DNA from: Marsupella aquatica | Lineage: Eukaryota; Marchantiophyta | DNA length: 64,000 bases | NCBI GenBank assembly: GCA_973895155.1 | Contig: OZ316896.1 | Coordinates: forward strand, 4,030,001-4,094,000 | Reading direction: 5' to 3' | Shown: one piece after another, positions 11,013 to 24,946 of the stretch | Numbering within the stretch: position 1 is the stretch's first letter | How the letters are laid out: each line of letters opens with the position of its first letter | Notes under the pieces: generated by a model | Told to the model about the DNA's origin: nothing | The model's input: only the letters and a program-made list of their open reading frames with translations | Database searches by the model: none | Position numbers and translations under genes: made by a program

Positions 11013-11359
11013 ACCATACTGATGTCCCTGTTCATATTGTCGCCCAAAGTTTGTTTGGACAAGATATTGATTGATTCATGGAACTGGTTTGTTCATGGAT
11101 TGGATGAGTGGTGGTAAACAGACTTCCTAGCTATTTTGAGGTTGGCCAAGATTCCCATGGCCAATTTCAGTTTGTCTCTACCCCTTTTTCTTCTTAGTAT
11201 AGATCGCCAGTACATAGTTTGGCAAAGAATTGCCAATGAAAGAAAGGCTCGTGGTGTTTTCTGGCAATTTTCACACAATTAAAGAGTATACTAGCCCAAT
11301 GCAAGTTTTCACATAATTATGAGTATATTAACCCAATGCCTGCTGCCATGTGTCATGGT

Positions 11360-11477
11360 GTCCTCCCAATTATGAGTATAGTAACCCAGTGCCCACGTGT
11401 CATGGTGGTCATGTTGGTGTCCTCCCAATTATGAGTATAGTAACCCAGTGCCCACGTGTCATGGTGGTCATGTTGTT
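11360..11477. repeat. Two tandem 59-bp units
   Basis: TCCTCCCAATTATGAGTATA begins at 11361 and again at 11420. Each copy continues through CCCAGTGCCCACGTGTCATG and GGTCATGTTG. A more diverged piece (AATTATGAGTATATTAACCC) precedes them at about 11315. The CACGTG core recurs in both copies. Confidence 0.85.
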
Positions 11478-12175
11478 CTCGGACAATTTTGCACGCAAAT
11501 ATTGATTTACTAGCCCAACCCCAGGCCACATATCACAGTATTCAATAGTAAATGATATTGAACAAAAATATTGTGGAACATACATGACCAAGCAATCATA
11601 TGCACGCTGGGAGTCAAAGAATCAATCTGGCAAATGGATTTCAAGGAGTTTGTTAATTGTGGAGGAAAACTTTGGCACCTATAGGCCAGTCTCCTATACA
11701 AATTGAGAGAGTGAACATTGGCACATTTACGTGCATCTCGTTGTAAAAACAAATTGTGGATATAATCAAAGTCCCTCCCAAAGAGGCTTCCCACCATAAA
11801 GACATTTTGACAAAACTACGAGAAAGAAATAGGAGATCGCAATTATAGTGTTGAGATTGAAACCCTCGGTAGAAGGGTTTCTGATGCCATTAGGCCCAGC
11901 CATTTACCCAATTGAGCCTTCAACAGAATTACTTCATCAAGCAATAAAAAAAGATTAATGCATACTGAGGAAGTGCATGTTTGTCTTAGGATCCACAATT
12001 GCAAGAAATTAAATTATCATCTATCATCGACACATTTAAGCAGGGCTGGGATCAATGCGACTTGCAACATTTTCCATTCAAACCTGGACATGTGCAGAAT
12101 GATCGACTCCACCATATAGTGTTCAGATTTGTTCTCGTTGTAATGTAAACTGCGACCAAACGTCTTTGTCGACAA

Positions 12176-12229
12176 TTGCAGTGATTGATCGTCTTTGTCT
12201 TATTAGCTGAAGCCGATCAATCACTGCAA
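12176..12229. repeat. Perfect 16-bp inverted repeat (hairpin), 22-base loop
   Basis: TTGCAGTGATTGATCG at 12176-12191 is matched by CGATCAATCACTGCAA at 12214-12229. The stem is too short for a typical plant microRNA precursor, and no gene is adjacent. Confidence 0.85.
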
Positions 12230-14641
12230 GTGTAAAAAACAAAATTAAACAATTCCTGCGATTGCTCCTCTCAATCTTGTGATCTGGGGTGCCAGAAAAT
12301 TTAGAGCCGCTCCAATCTCACTAATTGGAACTCTATCAGAACCTTTCTCCTGACGTTACATACAGCATCAGTGCAGCTCTTTGTATGTGTTATAAAGGCA
12401 GGTGAGGTTTGTGAACAGAGAATCCAGATTAGAACATGTTTCTCGCAGATCTAAGCTAAATGGACCTGTGAGCAGAGAAACGTCACTAACACCGTAGGAG
12501 AATGGTAGATCTTCATGTGGAGACCACACTTCATGCCCAAAATAACATTTTCACTTGAGCTTTTCATCTTCGCAAACGCGAGCAGTGCTGAGTGAAAGTC
12601 ATTTGTGAAGTTCAGAGTCCCGATGCGGATGATCATTCTTCATGCAGTTAATAAATGCATATAAATGTTTTGCCCTGTTTTCCAAGTACAGTATAGTAGT
12701 TCCAAGATACTTTGGACAACTGTTTTCTTTTGCTTGCCGCTTCTCATGCCGGGACTTTGGGTAAAGGTCGTATATATATATAGCATATTCCGTTAAGGAG
12801 ACAGTCCATTTCTTGCCAATTCTTCGGAAAATGACCCACTCGAACCTGTCTCAGAGTTTGTGCCAATGAATAGGGTACTATGCATTATTGAGGCGCGAGA
12901 CAACTTACGCCTTTACCAAGACATGCAGGTAAACATAGAGGTAGAAACAAGCTGCTCAAGAGCTTCGAATACAGTTTGCTATTCACGTTGCTATGATAAG
13001 TAAAAAAAGAAGCAAGCACCTGAAACATACAGCAGATGGAATGAACAAGTAGATTGGTCTTCTTGCTTCAATCAGAACCTTTTAATGTCTTTGTATAAAT
13101 AAGATCTTACACTTTCCCAGCGACGAGGATTGTTGACGTCCACGTCTGAAGAAGAGTGTCGTCCTGAAGAATCTTGTCTTCATGGCTTGGCTTTGTAATC
13201 ACATGACAGTAAGCGGTCTAATCCTTTGCCGTAGATGCTTCAAGTTCTCCTGCACCAATGCATCATAGCTTCAGCCTCCCTTTGTGAATAGTGTTCTTGA
13301 AAAAATTCGTAAACAATCACGAACACTGTTGCGCAATGGAAAGTTGTGTCGTACTTTGCTTAGCGTGACCTTACACTTCTCAGGTGTTGCCAAATTAAAA
13401 TACACTCATCCCGGAGAAGAATGACGTTCTATGCCTCGTTATCCATCCCATGATGCTTATCATTTCAAGCCATTTCACTTGCAGATGGTAAGGATTAAGT
13501 CATTTGCTGTGAACTTTACCTGTCAACCATCCAATTGTTCTGTCGTAGACTCAGCATCTGGCCCTTTACTGCTGACGTGAGTCAATATTACTCCATACCA
13601 TCAAAATTCTTTCAGGAATACTGGCTTCAAGTTCTTGAGACGATCCTGCTGACCAAGTACAAATCCAAGGAGTTTAATGGGGTAGTTACCTTTTCAATTG
13701 AATGTCCTCTAGATGTAAAAGCTGGTAGGCTGGTACAACATTATACTCTAGACGAGTATCAACCGCCATCCATTCATTCAGCAATGTCACTGCAACCACT
13801 TGGATACTTGCTTGCTCACGCTGCCAAGCTACAGCTTCTTATACAGTGCTCACTAAGATCCATCTTCTTCAATAGGTATTGCTATCATCTGCTTCAGTTG
13901 CCGACGCAGATCATATGTATTATCCAAAAGGTAGGACGTCATTTTTTTTAAACTCAGCAAACTGCGACTGACTGTTCAGAACATCCCGTCCTCAAGACGA
14001 GCAGCTCTTCACTGATGACGCTACAGATCCATTTTCTGCAACACGTCCATCCCCTAAGCTCCAACCTCTTGAATGCCTCCCGTCACATCTCTTATCGTGG
14101 ACTCACTGATATGTTTCCAAATTGCTTTACATTCCTCACAACATAATAGTAATGTATCCACTCTTGAAGCAACATAGTGAAAGGTCAAAACCTAGAGAAA
14201 ACTTTCAATCTCTGAGAGTTCTAGTGTCCAAGCCAGGCTTCACAGAGGCAGATCTGAATTCCAAACTGACCGAGTACATATATAAGAGAACTGATCCCTT
14301 CACCAATCCTTTTCAAAGGGAAATAGTCGTCGGCACCCATCAACAATGATGATGCTTCCATCCCAGAGAAGGCATCACTAGCTGACACCAGTTTCGGTTG
14401 CCTATTGAAGTTAGGACTGAAGCTACAGCCTGCACCCGCGAAGCTCTCACGTTTACCCAAACAGAGGACTGAAGCACTTTGGGTCGGTAATGCTGGCAGC
14501 TACAAATGTACAACATGGACACTTGATTTGTGAAGCTGGGCTCCTCCCGGACGTTAAAAGCCAATGTTGACGATTCAGTTCTCCGAAGGAATAAGCCATC
14601 CATAGCAAAAGTGCTGCCAAGACTCATAACTGACCCTGAAG

Positions 14642-15934
14642 TCACACTCCCAGAAAGGGATTCAGGCCGGGCTGAAAAGTAGAAACCGTCCATTTGTATT
14701 GACTTGGAACTGGAAGGTCTGGAGATTGACTGACAACTGTAGGGCAAGGGAAAGAACTCCACTCATCCTCTTGCAAGTTGTAAGCCAGCATGATGCCACC
14801 TACAAATTTTGCAGACGCAAAGAATATGCAGTCACCATCGCTAGCGGGGTGTTTTTCCAAGTTGCCGAAGTTGAGGACAGCAGGAGGACCACGGGTCACC
14901 TCCAACCATCTTCGAGACATAACATCAATCTTCAGCACAACCACATTCTCCACAGAGAAAAAATGATTATACGCCACCATCAGCAAATTTTCATTACAGA
15001 CGACCAGGTCCACGAGGCCAAACTGGAGCTCTATATCGATGGGCGGCATTTCGAAAACTTTGAAAGTACTTTCTTCGACAGAGAAGGCCAGGAGCCCACC
15101 ACCGATCTCGTTGTTGCGTACCACCCGGTAGACAACTCCATTGAGATACGCGCAGTGGCTAAGAAATACTAAGTTTTCTGATTCATAGAGCTTGTTGCTA
15201 CTCCATGTACTTGACTTGGAGTCATAGATTTGTGCCAGGCAGTAGCCAACATCTACGTAGAAAGCTATGACCTTATATGTCTCTGACGCTCTATGGGTCA
15301 CCAATTTCGCATCAAGGTAATGTAATTTATCGTCAAGCTCAAGAGAGTACGCAGGGGGTCGAGGTGGCAGTTGCTTGCAGCTCCGGGTCAACATATTTGC
15401 CACATAGAGGGTGTATTTGCCTCTCCTAATGTCTCTCAGGCGAGTCGTTCGTCTAGGCTCCTGGTAGAAATCATCTCTTATCTCAGGAGAAGTGGAGACA
15501 AACAAGAGAGCTCCTGCTGTCTGTAGCTTTGATCGTCTGAACCGGGTGAGCAGATCCTCGGGGAGAAAAGAGAGTAGTGCGATCCGTTGCCAAGAGCGGG
15601 ATGCCCGGTGGTACATCAAGTACTCTCCCTTGCCGATGAAGACAGGGCAGAAGGTCTTCCAAGTGGAGGTGGACCACTCGCCCACCTGCTTCTGGAACGA
15701 GCTTGCAAGGGACTTCAATTCGCCATCTTGGCCAGAAATTGAGGAGAATCTGGCACGCCATGATTTTGACAAGGCCCGAGCTTTGAAGATGAATGGGAAA
15801 GGTACCATTGCTAGAATCCTTGCCACCACATCTTCCGGTAAATTGATGCCCAACTCCTCTGCCCTCTGTTCAAATTTGTCACTTCGGGAGTCCTCCTCCG
15901 CTGGGGTCATGCTCACCTCTTCTCCGCCATCCAT
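14642..15934 (-). CDS. F-box protein, single exon
   Basis: A 430-residue intronless protein starting at the ATG of MDGGEEVSMTPAEED (15934); the frame extends seven codons further up but only with TTG. Residues about 31-70 are an F-box: INLPEDVVARILAMVPF, then the FKARALSKSWRARF stretch, which matches the LPxDVxxxILxxLP...R.VcKxW pattern. The F-box binds SKP1 in an SCF ubiquitin ligase. The remaining 350 residues look like the diverged kelch or beta-propeller C-terminus common to the large F-box families of seed-free plants: AFYVDVGYCLAQIYDSKSS, VVRNNEIGGGLLAFSVEES, LVDLVVCNENLLMVAYN and KIDVMSRRWLEVTRGPP each read like a propeller blade. The substrate is unknown. Ends ...GLNPFLGV. Confidence 0.88.
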   Translation of the reverse strand: MDGGEEVSMTPAEEDSRSDKFEQRAEELGINLPEDVVARILAMVPFPFIFKARALSKSWRARFSSISGQDGELKSLASSFQKQVGEWSTSTWKTFCPVFIGKGEYLMYHRASRSWQRIALLSFLPEDLLTRFRRSKLQTAGALLFVSTSPEIRDDFYQEPRRTTRLRDIRRGKYTLYVANMLTRSCKQLPPRPPAYSLELDDKLHYLDAKLVTHRASETYKVIAFYVDVGYCLAQIYDSKSSTWSSNKLYESENLVFLSHCAYLNGVVYRVVRNNEIGGGLLAFSVEESTFKVFEMPPIDIELQFGLVDLVVCNENLLMVAYNHFFSVENVVVLKIDVMSRRWLEVTRGPPAVLNFGNLEKHPASDGDCIFFASAKFVGGIMLAYNLQEDEWSSFPCPTVVSQSPDLPVPSQYKWTVSTFQPGLNPFLGV

Positions 15935-18900
15935 TTTCCCCGAGCTACGGCCCAATATCTTCTGATGGTTGATCGAAACGAACGTTTCAGCTCCCCTCTG
16001 AAGTTATCCACTGTTCTCCGGGGTTTGCTCTGTATCCACTTCAGAAAACGCCCCAATAAGGAGAATCAGGATTATTGATCTAAGCAGGAATTTAACGAAA
16101 TCCGATCCAATCCTATCGGCTCTGAGCCGGCCTACTCATCAGTTCACTTGTTCGGGGCACACTTCCAAGTGTTGTGATGCTTCCTGACCTTCCGAAGCGG
16201 GTGCCTCTTGCCTTCCAGACCTCTTCGACAGCTGCTGATGGGTGACCCACGATGATTAAAAGAGCCTTGCTATGGCCTCCTTGCCATGCAATTTGCCTGC
16301 ACAGATATATTCCGGATCATCAAAAAACTTTAACAAGATAGTCCTTTGTGGACCGCTCTAGATTCTAGCGCGGCTGGGCGGGCTGGCTCATCTTAGTGTT
16401 TGCAAGTTGAGTCCACCGTGCTTAAGGCATACGTCAACTACTCTGACTCCGTCAATCCTTTGTCTACTACTACTCATGTACATGAAGGTGTTTATCCGAA
16501 AGAATAAACAACGAATTTTGGGTTAGCTCAAGGAATTTTCCAGGGTCACAAACATAACTTCATCACAACTTCCCGGAGCTCAGCAGCTCACCTTATTCCC
16601 ATGGATGCTACCCAAAGCGCGGCCCCACGACAGCAGCTCAAGAAACAGCTCATCCCGCTCGAGTCCTGCCGAAGATGGCAACCCTTCGCCGTCACTTTCC
16701 TACAGTACAGGAGTGTAATCCACTCGAACACTAGGTCCGGTCCTGTCCTATCTAGAGATCAGCATCGCAACCCATATGCTGCTTCCATGACTTGGCGTAC
16801 CAGACAGTCACCACTGTAGACTTGGGCCATCGCAGGTTTTGAAATTGTGCTTCCATGACCTGAGCCTCTCGGAGACTGTGCTCCCGCAATGCGGGGAGAT
16901 TTGCGAGATTTGCGACTGTGAACGCCATCATGGACTAAACTGCCCAATGAATTGAGCAATTCATCTATAACGAAGCAATCCTGTGGGTAGCATCTGCCAT
17001 TCTGCCTTGTTTGACACAATGTCTGCTGGCCGTGTATGCCAAAAGAGAACAGTAGCAATAGCACGCTTGGCCATGGAGGTGCATCCGGACACCTGGACCT
17101 CTCCAGTGGTTGCGTTAGAATCAAGAGCATGGCGTGGCCTCGGCTCACGTCGATAGACTTTTGAAGAGAAGAGCCCGCAGGTGATTCCCGTTCTAGCGTA
17201 TAAAGTCGATACATGTTTGAGTGAAGTAAAAGTGAAACCAAAGCTGCCCGTCAAGATTCTTTTCCTCTTCTCCAATTTTTCGACCTGGAGCTTCAACTTT
17301 GTGAGCGGTGGATGTCATCCCCCGATGATTTACAGTTTGTGCGCTCCACAGAAGATATTCATACGCCAGCAGAGGTCCTTTTTATGATAAACTGGACATT
17401 TTAGACAGGACCTGTGATTCCACTTATTCGTTATTAGCTGCTCTGTTTCACAGAACAAAATCCAAAGTAATCCGAGGGCGACCTAATTGTTATCCCAGCA
17501 ATCAGAACTGTCTACCGTTCCTTGCTGGATCTACAGGTTTTTGTGGCAAGGTGGATACTTTTAAGGTGTGTTATTGACCTCCAACGGCATGCTGTGAGTT
17601 CACAGGAAGGTCTGCCCAGTGACGCAGGATGATGTATTGTGGTAACAGAATTGAAAGGTTCTTCCTCGGTCTTGGGTATTGGTAGGGGCTATGACTTGTA
17701 GTAACAGCTCCCCAACACAGAATCTTTAGATTGACTCGGTTTAAACGAAACTTGGAATCAAGCCGTATTACGGGCTAGACGAGGACGAATGTAATAGAGT
17801 GAACCATCATTACCAAAGCTTGAAAGGTGCAAATCCAAGCGAAACACCGACTGCAAAGATACAAAAGTGCAAATCTCATCTAAACATAAACCTGGCGACA
17901 AATGGAACAACCGATACTTACAGCTACACCTCAATCTTCTCTAATTATCATTTCAGAAAAGGCGTTTGGGCACCAGAGTTGAAACTGACCACCCAACGCC
18001 AGACGAGATCATTCAAACAAACAACCTCCATAGTACTTGAGATGGGACTGCCATTTCTAGATAGACCCATTTTTCTCACGCGGTTTGCAAACCTGACAGA
18101 ACAAACTTCCTTTTTGGGTGGAAGAGAGACAATACAGCAGCTAGGTGAGCTCAGTTGTGGGAATCTTGTGCAAATTGTCGGTTCGAGTAATGTTTCATCT
18201 GAATAACACGATAAGACTGGCCATGCTGACTCCTGATATGAATTAACACGAATCTTCTGTCGTACTCTATATTATACTAGCTTCGGAAAGAAGACCTTTG
18301 CATGTCAAGACTTAGTGGCAGTAGGTACTTTGTTGTCCTAACTCTGGCAAGTCGATTGGGAATTGCTCCTTTCCAATCCTCATGCCTTCGAGGAACGACC
18401 CTGATCAAGCTAGTAGGCGGCAGTTTACATCTGGCGCACCTATCACATTGTCAATCTTTCCCCGACTGCCATATCTGAAGAAGGTCAACTAGAGTTATGA
18501 TTCTCACAACCTGTTGAAGACTTCCATTCCCAGGTTGTGAAGGAGACCGTCCTGCAGTTCTACTCCATTCAGATAAAAAGTACGGAAACCATAACTGATC
18601 TAAACATACAAGTTCCAACTGTGCCACATGAGTTCACCATGGAACTATTGACTCTGTTTGTCAAGAAATGCTATCTAGTGTTGAAAAATTTCACGTCAGG
18701 GCAAAGTGGAACAGTTCCAGAAGGCTCATCCACCATCAGTATCCCCTGGCCCAAAGGAGTCATTGGCCTCATTAAGCGACTGGAGAAAATCGAGGAGCCT
18801 ACACTCAGCCAACCCATGCTGCAGACCAGGGTGTCCAGATCCTGCTCTCAAGCTTGATGCAACACAAGACCCTACACTTGCCCTGCCCACCGGCATGCTG

Positions 18901-19360
18901 GAGCATCACCTCAAGAGGAGAAGAGCCCTGACAAAATTATCAGATATGAGCTTGGCCCAATTTAAGATAAACTGCTTAGAAGTAGCCCACCTAATCCCTC
19001 TTCCCCTTGAACTTGGATGTTAGAAATGGTAAAGATACAAATGCATTTGCCTATCCCTGCTTTGCTCAACAGATCCGAAACAAGACATCGACAGAACAGG
19101 AGTTCAATTAAAAATAACGAGCCAAACGAGAAGAAAGCATGCCAAAATGATAATAGCCACTGGTGTGGTCATGGGATTCTTTCTGAATAACCATACAAAT
19201 AGTTACACAATTTTCAGCAAACGATGGCCCCAGGCACTCATTTTTGCTGCCCATGCATCTTTCCTTTCACAAGGCAATCCAATCTACAGAAGCCCTCATC
19301 GCCACGGTTCTCCAGGATGGGCTTCATAAAAGGATGAAAGAGATAGCTGTGGGGTGCAGA
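15935..19360. other. Intergenic DNA between the F-box and KAS II genes
   Basis: The part next to 15934 should hold the F-box promoter. Frames near 16760-17300 (minus) and 17799-18206 and 18537-19023 (plus) have no recognised similarity. The 3' untranslated part of KAS II should occupy the right end, below 19361. Confidence 0.5.
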
Positions 19361-22300
19361 CTAGTTCTCTTTCTCCAAATCCTGGTTATAAGGCGCAAAG
19401 AGAACTGATGAGTTGTGACCGCCAAAGCCAAAGCTGTTCGACAGGCCAACTTTGACATCTAGTCTCTGCTTCTGTTCCCCAACAACTACGGACATATCCT
19501 GCAACCATGACTATCCATTTCAGTATTTCAAAAGCAAGACCGCTACCTACGTCCAACCACATCCAGCATAATAAGGCTAATGAGTAGGTCCATAACACCC
19601 TTTCGACGGATGATTACGAATTCGGCCACGTGAATAACGAGCTCCCAGTTAATGAAGCCAATTATCATATATGAAGCTACAAAGAAATGATAAGCATCAC
19701 TTCATTTCCCAAGCACGTACCACTTCTGATTCTGGAGAAGAAAGGTTCAAGGTTGGATGGATCCAGCCCGTCCTGATTGCCTGCAAAATCCCAAAACCAA
19801 GGACCTCCTCTTAGGTTAGTACATCACAAGAGAACCCGATGGCCCGTTGAAGAGGACATTGAGCAAATTGATACATGACGCAGAACTGGGAAACGAGTGC
19901 AAACCAGACAGCATATTCAATCCAGCAGGAGTTGTCCCAACAATCAGTACTAAGGACCATCAGATCAATCATGACTATGTCGATGTCCAACTATGATGCT
20001 CCACCACTAGTCCAAGCTCTAAGGGTGTCGAGGCTATAACAGTTGCTGCACATCAGCCTTGATCGATACCCAGTAAGGCTACAAAACTCACTGCAGGTAA
20101 GTACAAAATGACGGTACTTTAAACCAGGTAAGCCAGGATTTTAACCAGAATAAAAGCTGTCAAAGTCGACAATAAAGTGAAAAGGCATTCTCAGATGACT
20201 ACACTACCAAGATTATCAAAAGCATACGACACAGAGGTGAATCAACTACAAAATCTTCATTAACAATTGTGAAATAAAAATAAAAATTCAAATACAAGCT
20301 AAACTCAAGTCCACTACCAATTTCATAGTTCCACATACCGCCTGAACGCGAGGTCAAGCCACAGGTGCCTCTTACAGACTCAGGTTTCTAAGTGACTAGA
20401 CGAGAAAATGAAAAATGATGCCCGCAGAACACAAGCACAGTAAACCAGAACAAGATCCAAAATGCAATTCGAGGCGATAATTCGTTGTGCCAAAACTGCC
20501 CGAAGTCCACTAGGGGCCATGCTTTCTCAGGATTATTACGAGTGGAAAAGGGGGTCGAATCAGAAAGGACACAAAGGAACATCGCTTTCAAAGTCTTCTT
20601 GTCCTAGTAGAATGGAGAGACTTTCAACCCCAAATAAGGAGCACGGTGACAAAAAGTACAACATCGCAAAAGCAAGAGAATGCGAAACAGTGTCCTCATA
20701 ATCCAAGACACCATCCAGATGGACAGATCAGAACCAGAGTATGAAAAGTCCTCTATTTTCCATGTCATTTCGTAACCCGTCTACTGGAGTACAGTGGGAT
20801 ACATCCTCATACAGAACAGTAGTGTATCCACTTCGAACGTCAGACTAAAGCCAGTGACCACTGCTTAACCATTCCCTTTTCAATATCTTACGCAATCAAC
20901 GAAGCTTCTTGAATCAAGATTATGAGCTGAGCAGGAGACAAAATTCAATCATGTGATACCTGTGGTATCTTAAAACCGTCTAATCCAATGAATTTGAGGA
21001 GAATAAGATAAAACACCATAAATAAACCAGACCCAGTTTCTCTCCAATACCTGGATAGTCGCAATGGCCTCAACACCCCCTGCCGCTCCAAGTAAGTGGC
21101 CGATCATTGACTTGGTAGAATTTAATCTCAGCTGCACAACAGCGCCGAAACATTGAGGTTTAGAGATAACTTTCCGGACAGTAGACATGACGGAAGGGAA
21201 ATTCTGTTAAGGCACAACGGCCGGGACATTGAAGCGAGTTTTACTCTTATAATCGAATTTTCTCAGGTACCTCTGGGTTACCGCCAAAAACTCGCATTAA
21301 AGCTTTGTATTCCTGCAAGTCCCCGGCCTTGGTTGATGTCGCGTGGGCATTCACATAGTTGACATCTTCTGCTCTGACTCCAGATGAAGCCAAGGCGTTC
21401 TCGATGCAGAGTCGAACTCCAGCACCTTCAGTAGACCAAAGCAATTGAAGTTGATAAAGCTAACTATGAAAAGATGTCTCTGAAAACAGTGATAATAAAA
21501 CGATTGTTGAGAGAGAAGAATCCTCCATACCATCAGGATGAGGTTCAGTCATATGATAAGCATCACAAGTGAAGCTTCCTCCCAGAAATTCGGCGTAGAT
21601 TTCTGCACCACGAGCCTACGCAGCAGAGTTAAAGTGAACGACTCAGCTGGGTGGAAAAACGTGGCAACTTGGGTCTTCAGTATTGTAGAAGGGATCATTA
21701 CTGATTACATTTTATTCCCTCCAGCTTCAACAATCAAAGTGCATGCAATTAAGAAAATGATACGAGTCTATACTGGAAGATAACAACTAAAAGGAAATTC
21801 ACCTTAGCGTGTTCTAACTCTTCCAAGACAAGAACTCCAGCTCCTTCACCCATTACAAAGCCATCGCGGCCCTGAAAAATATGACATCAATCAGCTTAAC
21901 AACGAATCCCTCTCCATCAGTTCTCACCAAAATTTGGTCTCAATTTAAGTACTTCCTACAGAATTATGCCTCAATACAGTGAAGGACGTACAAAAAGGTG
22001 AGAGTGACAGAAGCTTCAACTAATCGACATCACAACCGTCAAGAGCAAAATGAACATGTACGTCTAAGAAGAAAGACGTATCGAGAACAACCTCAGAAAC
22101 CTACTAAGTGCTTCACCCAAGTGACCAGTAGAGTTAGAACAAGTGTTTGGAAGATCCAGGAGTTGAAAATCATGACACATACCGAATCCCACGGCCGTGA
22201 TGCTTTGCTAGGGTCTTTATTTCGCGTGGATAACGCTCTACACGCAACAAATCCTCCCAAACCTGGAGAAGTACCCAAACACTTTTAGTTCAATGGACGA

Positions 22301-24946
22301 AGCCATTACGATTAGAGATCAGTACGTCCTAAGACTCTTCACATTAGTTGCTAAGCGGAAAATGAGACGAGTGTACCAGAAAAGGCTGACAGAAATTATA
22401 GAACAGAACTCCCTTACCAATGGGTATAATTGCTGCATCAGAACCACCAGACAGCATCACATCCTACAAGAAAATTAAACACGAACCGCTTGAGAAATGC
22501 TGAAACACGAAAGACAACAATACAGGTCGCCAGTATCCCCCGTGAATTTGAACAACTATAAATCCCACTAAAATCACGAGTGCAGTGACTCCATACGGAC
22601 GTACACTTCAGTTCAACTAAGAAAAAACTTACAGCTTCGCCTCTTAGGATGTGATTAGCGGCACTGAGGATGCAGAAATTACTTGTAGCACAAGCTGTGG
22701 AGATGGAGTAATTTGGCCCCATCCATCCCTGGAAGATACGAGAGCACAAAGTGTCACGATTGGCTCAAAGGGAGGGTCCACCACGAATTCAACCGTTGCA
22801 TCGTTAAGTAATTATGAATATCGAGCAAGAGGCTTGACTGCCACGAGGATCTCACCAAGTCCATTGCTAACATAGCTGAACCCATATTTGTCGTCGCAAA
22901 GGGAACGCAAAATGGATTCATTTTCCTGTAGGACGTCCTCAGAGCCGCAATGGCGTCATTGAAAACCTGTAAAGGGAAACCAAGACGCGCTTCAGAAAAC
23001 TTCCTTTCACTTCAGCGCAACCTACAGACCCCAGAATTGGAACTACAGAGCGGTCCTCGGGTTCAAATTCTGGCAGTTGCATTTTTTCGTAAAGAAAAGC
23101 ACCTGCATGCCGCCCATAGCTGACCCAATTAGAATGCCACATTTTGCCTTGTCTATATCATCAGTGATTCCCGCATCCTTCACAGCCTTCTTCCCGGCTG
23201 TAAGAAGATACAGCATAAACTTGTCCATTCGCTTGGCGAACTTAGGTGCCACCCACCCATCTGATGAAAAGTCCTTGACTTCCCCAGCAATTCTCTACAC
23301 CGACGAAAATGTGGTCCAAATGACAATTAGTCAAAATGCAGAGAACAATACAACGAAGGCCTAATTGGAAAGATTGGCAATACAGCCGCACATGAAGATG
23401 AAACTCCATCCAAACCAACGAATTTCTTGTAGGGTCCTATCTCAAATCTTCAACACCCAGACTGCAGGTCCAAGCTGCATTTCATATCTCACGAAGGACA
23501 AATCCAAATTGACTAATGCAAGAAAGAAGACTTGGATTAAAATCTCAGCATATGGGAGTTGAGCACTTTGAAAAACAAAATCCACCGCTGCAAGACCCAA
23601 ACAAATGCTCGTTCACTAGAAAAGAACGAGATTGCGGCAGAAGAAGTGAGGTTTGGATACGTACTGTGGGGAAGTCCGTGCAATCAAAACCTTCAATCTC
23701 ACTAACTCCACTTCGTCCCTCCAGAAGATTGTCATAGAAAGTGTCCGCGTCATGTCCTAAAGGAGTCACCATACCCATACCGGTAACAACGACCCTCCTG
23801 TCTTTGGTAGCCACTTTCTTTTTCTCGACTGACTCTCTAACAGGATGCACAGCAATAGCCCTCACAGACTTTCCTGCAAAACAAGAAGTGGAGCTCAATT
23901 CAATATCATAGGTCCCAACTTTACGCTCCAGGAGCAGTCATTCATGAAATCCTTTCGAACTAACATACAAGCTGAAAAGGTGGGAGAATCTTCCAGCCAC
24001 AGAAAAATGGCCTCTGTCCAAAAATGTCATTCCTCCCGTGTCACCCCCTCACCAGAAACGCATACTGCAGAGCTGGCATAGTATCCTTAGGGAAAATGAA
24101 GTGCAGCTGCAGGTCGAAAAAAAAATTTGTCACCGGGGACAAAGACGCCAGTCACCCATGAAGGAGGGCATTCATGAGTTCAACCCGCGCACGTAACAAC
24201 AGCTCGGTGCCAATCAGTTCTTTCATCCCGTCGTTTAACGCAAAGTCAAGAATACATCTTTCCATAGATCTTGCGGGTCTTGTGGATCTCCTTCCACCAG
24301 TATCAACTGTGCTCCGAGCCAACTAGGGCAGGAAATCTGCGCACTACCCACTGGTGATCCGCATTTGTTTACGGCAGAGACCTCTCAAACGCTCCTATCA
24401 AACACACGCTCCTACCGTACATGCTGATTGATTCTCACCTGCTCCAGCGGCCCCAGCAGCCCTTGGTTTGGTGCCACGCCTGCGAGCAGCTCTTAAGGAC
24501 TTGGATGATCTCGGGGTGCCGGAAATCCCATCCCAAAAAAACATGGTTTCACCGAAAATTCCAGCCATACCATCTCCGAAAATTTGAGGCTGTTTGTGAT
24601 ACTCCGGGCATGCCTCCAACGTCAGACATGAACCTATTCCATTCAAGCTAGACCCGCAGAATGCCACAAGGTTCCCGTATGACAAGATGTCCGCCGTCTG
24701 TTGCCCAGGCCCTCCAGCTGACCCCCCGCCAAGACCACCGCCCGTGAAAGGGGACCAGCCATCGCTAGTGAACTGTTTCAAGCGGGCGCTTCTCCTTCTT
24801 GATCGCCTCCTCCCTGCCGTCGACGCAGAAGGAGCCGCGCTCCTCACAGCTGCGTCCTCCCTTGCAAACCCGCCCACTGTGGTCGACAAATATGAGGCTA
24901 TGAACCATCCACACAAAGGCGCTGCCACTCCCAATGCCATCGTCAT
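19361..24946 (-). CDS. KAS2: Plastid 3-oxoacyl-ACP synthase II (KAS II)
   Basis: Thirteen exons: 24946-24439, 23873-23665, 23294-23103, 22966-22856, 22728-22633, 22463-22418, 22262-22183, 21871-21803, 21615-21531, 21425-21271, 21131-21051, 19780-19721 and 19498-19361. All have GT donors and AG acceptors, and the total is 609 codons plus stop. The enzyme condenses malonyl-ACP with 16:0-ACP in the plastid, giving 18:0-ACP. Exon 1 supplies a Ser/Arg/Ala-rich transit region and the plant KAS II leader ([15 protein letters not shown]). The core starts at [15 protein letters not shown]. Catalytic residues: Cys353 in STACATSNF, His493 in NAHATST, Lys524 and His529 in [15 protein letters not shown]. 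The end [17 protein letters not shown] is standard. The long intron 19781-21050 separates the last two exons from the rest. The start could also be the second ATG, two codons later. Confidence 0.95.

Larger units (their letters stand above)
9329..14641. other. Long intergenic stretch without a supported gene
   Basis: Short frames on both strands (for example near 9340-9800, 13535-13951 and 14122-14349) show no family similarity that I recognise. The stretch holds two tandem-repeat patches (10804-11012 and 11360-11477) and a 16-bp hairpin (12176-12229), listed separately. The promoter and any 5' leader of the minus-strand DUF7702-like gene should lie just above 9328. Confidence 0.5.

Noticed and set aside
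13535-13951. Plus-strand open frame of 138 codons, considered as a retroelement fragment
   Set aside because: Neither strand shows reverse transcriptase, integrase or RNase H motifs.
17799-18206. Plus-strand open frame of 135 codons
   Set aside because: No similarity, no splice context and biased composition; I could not support it as a gene.
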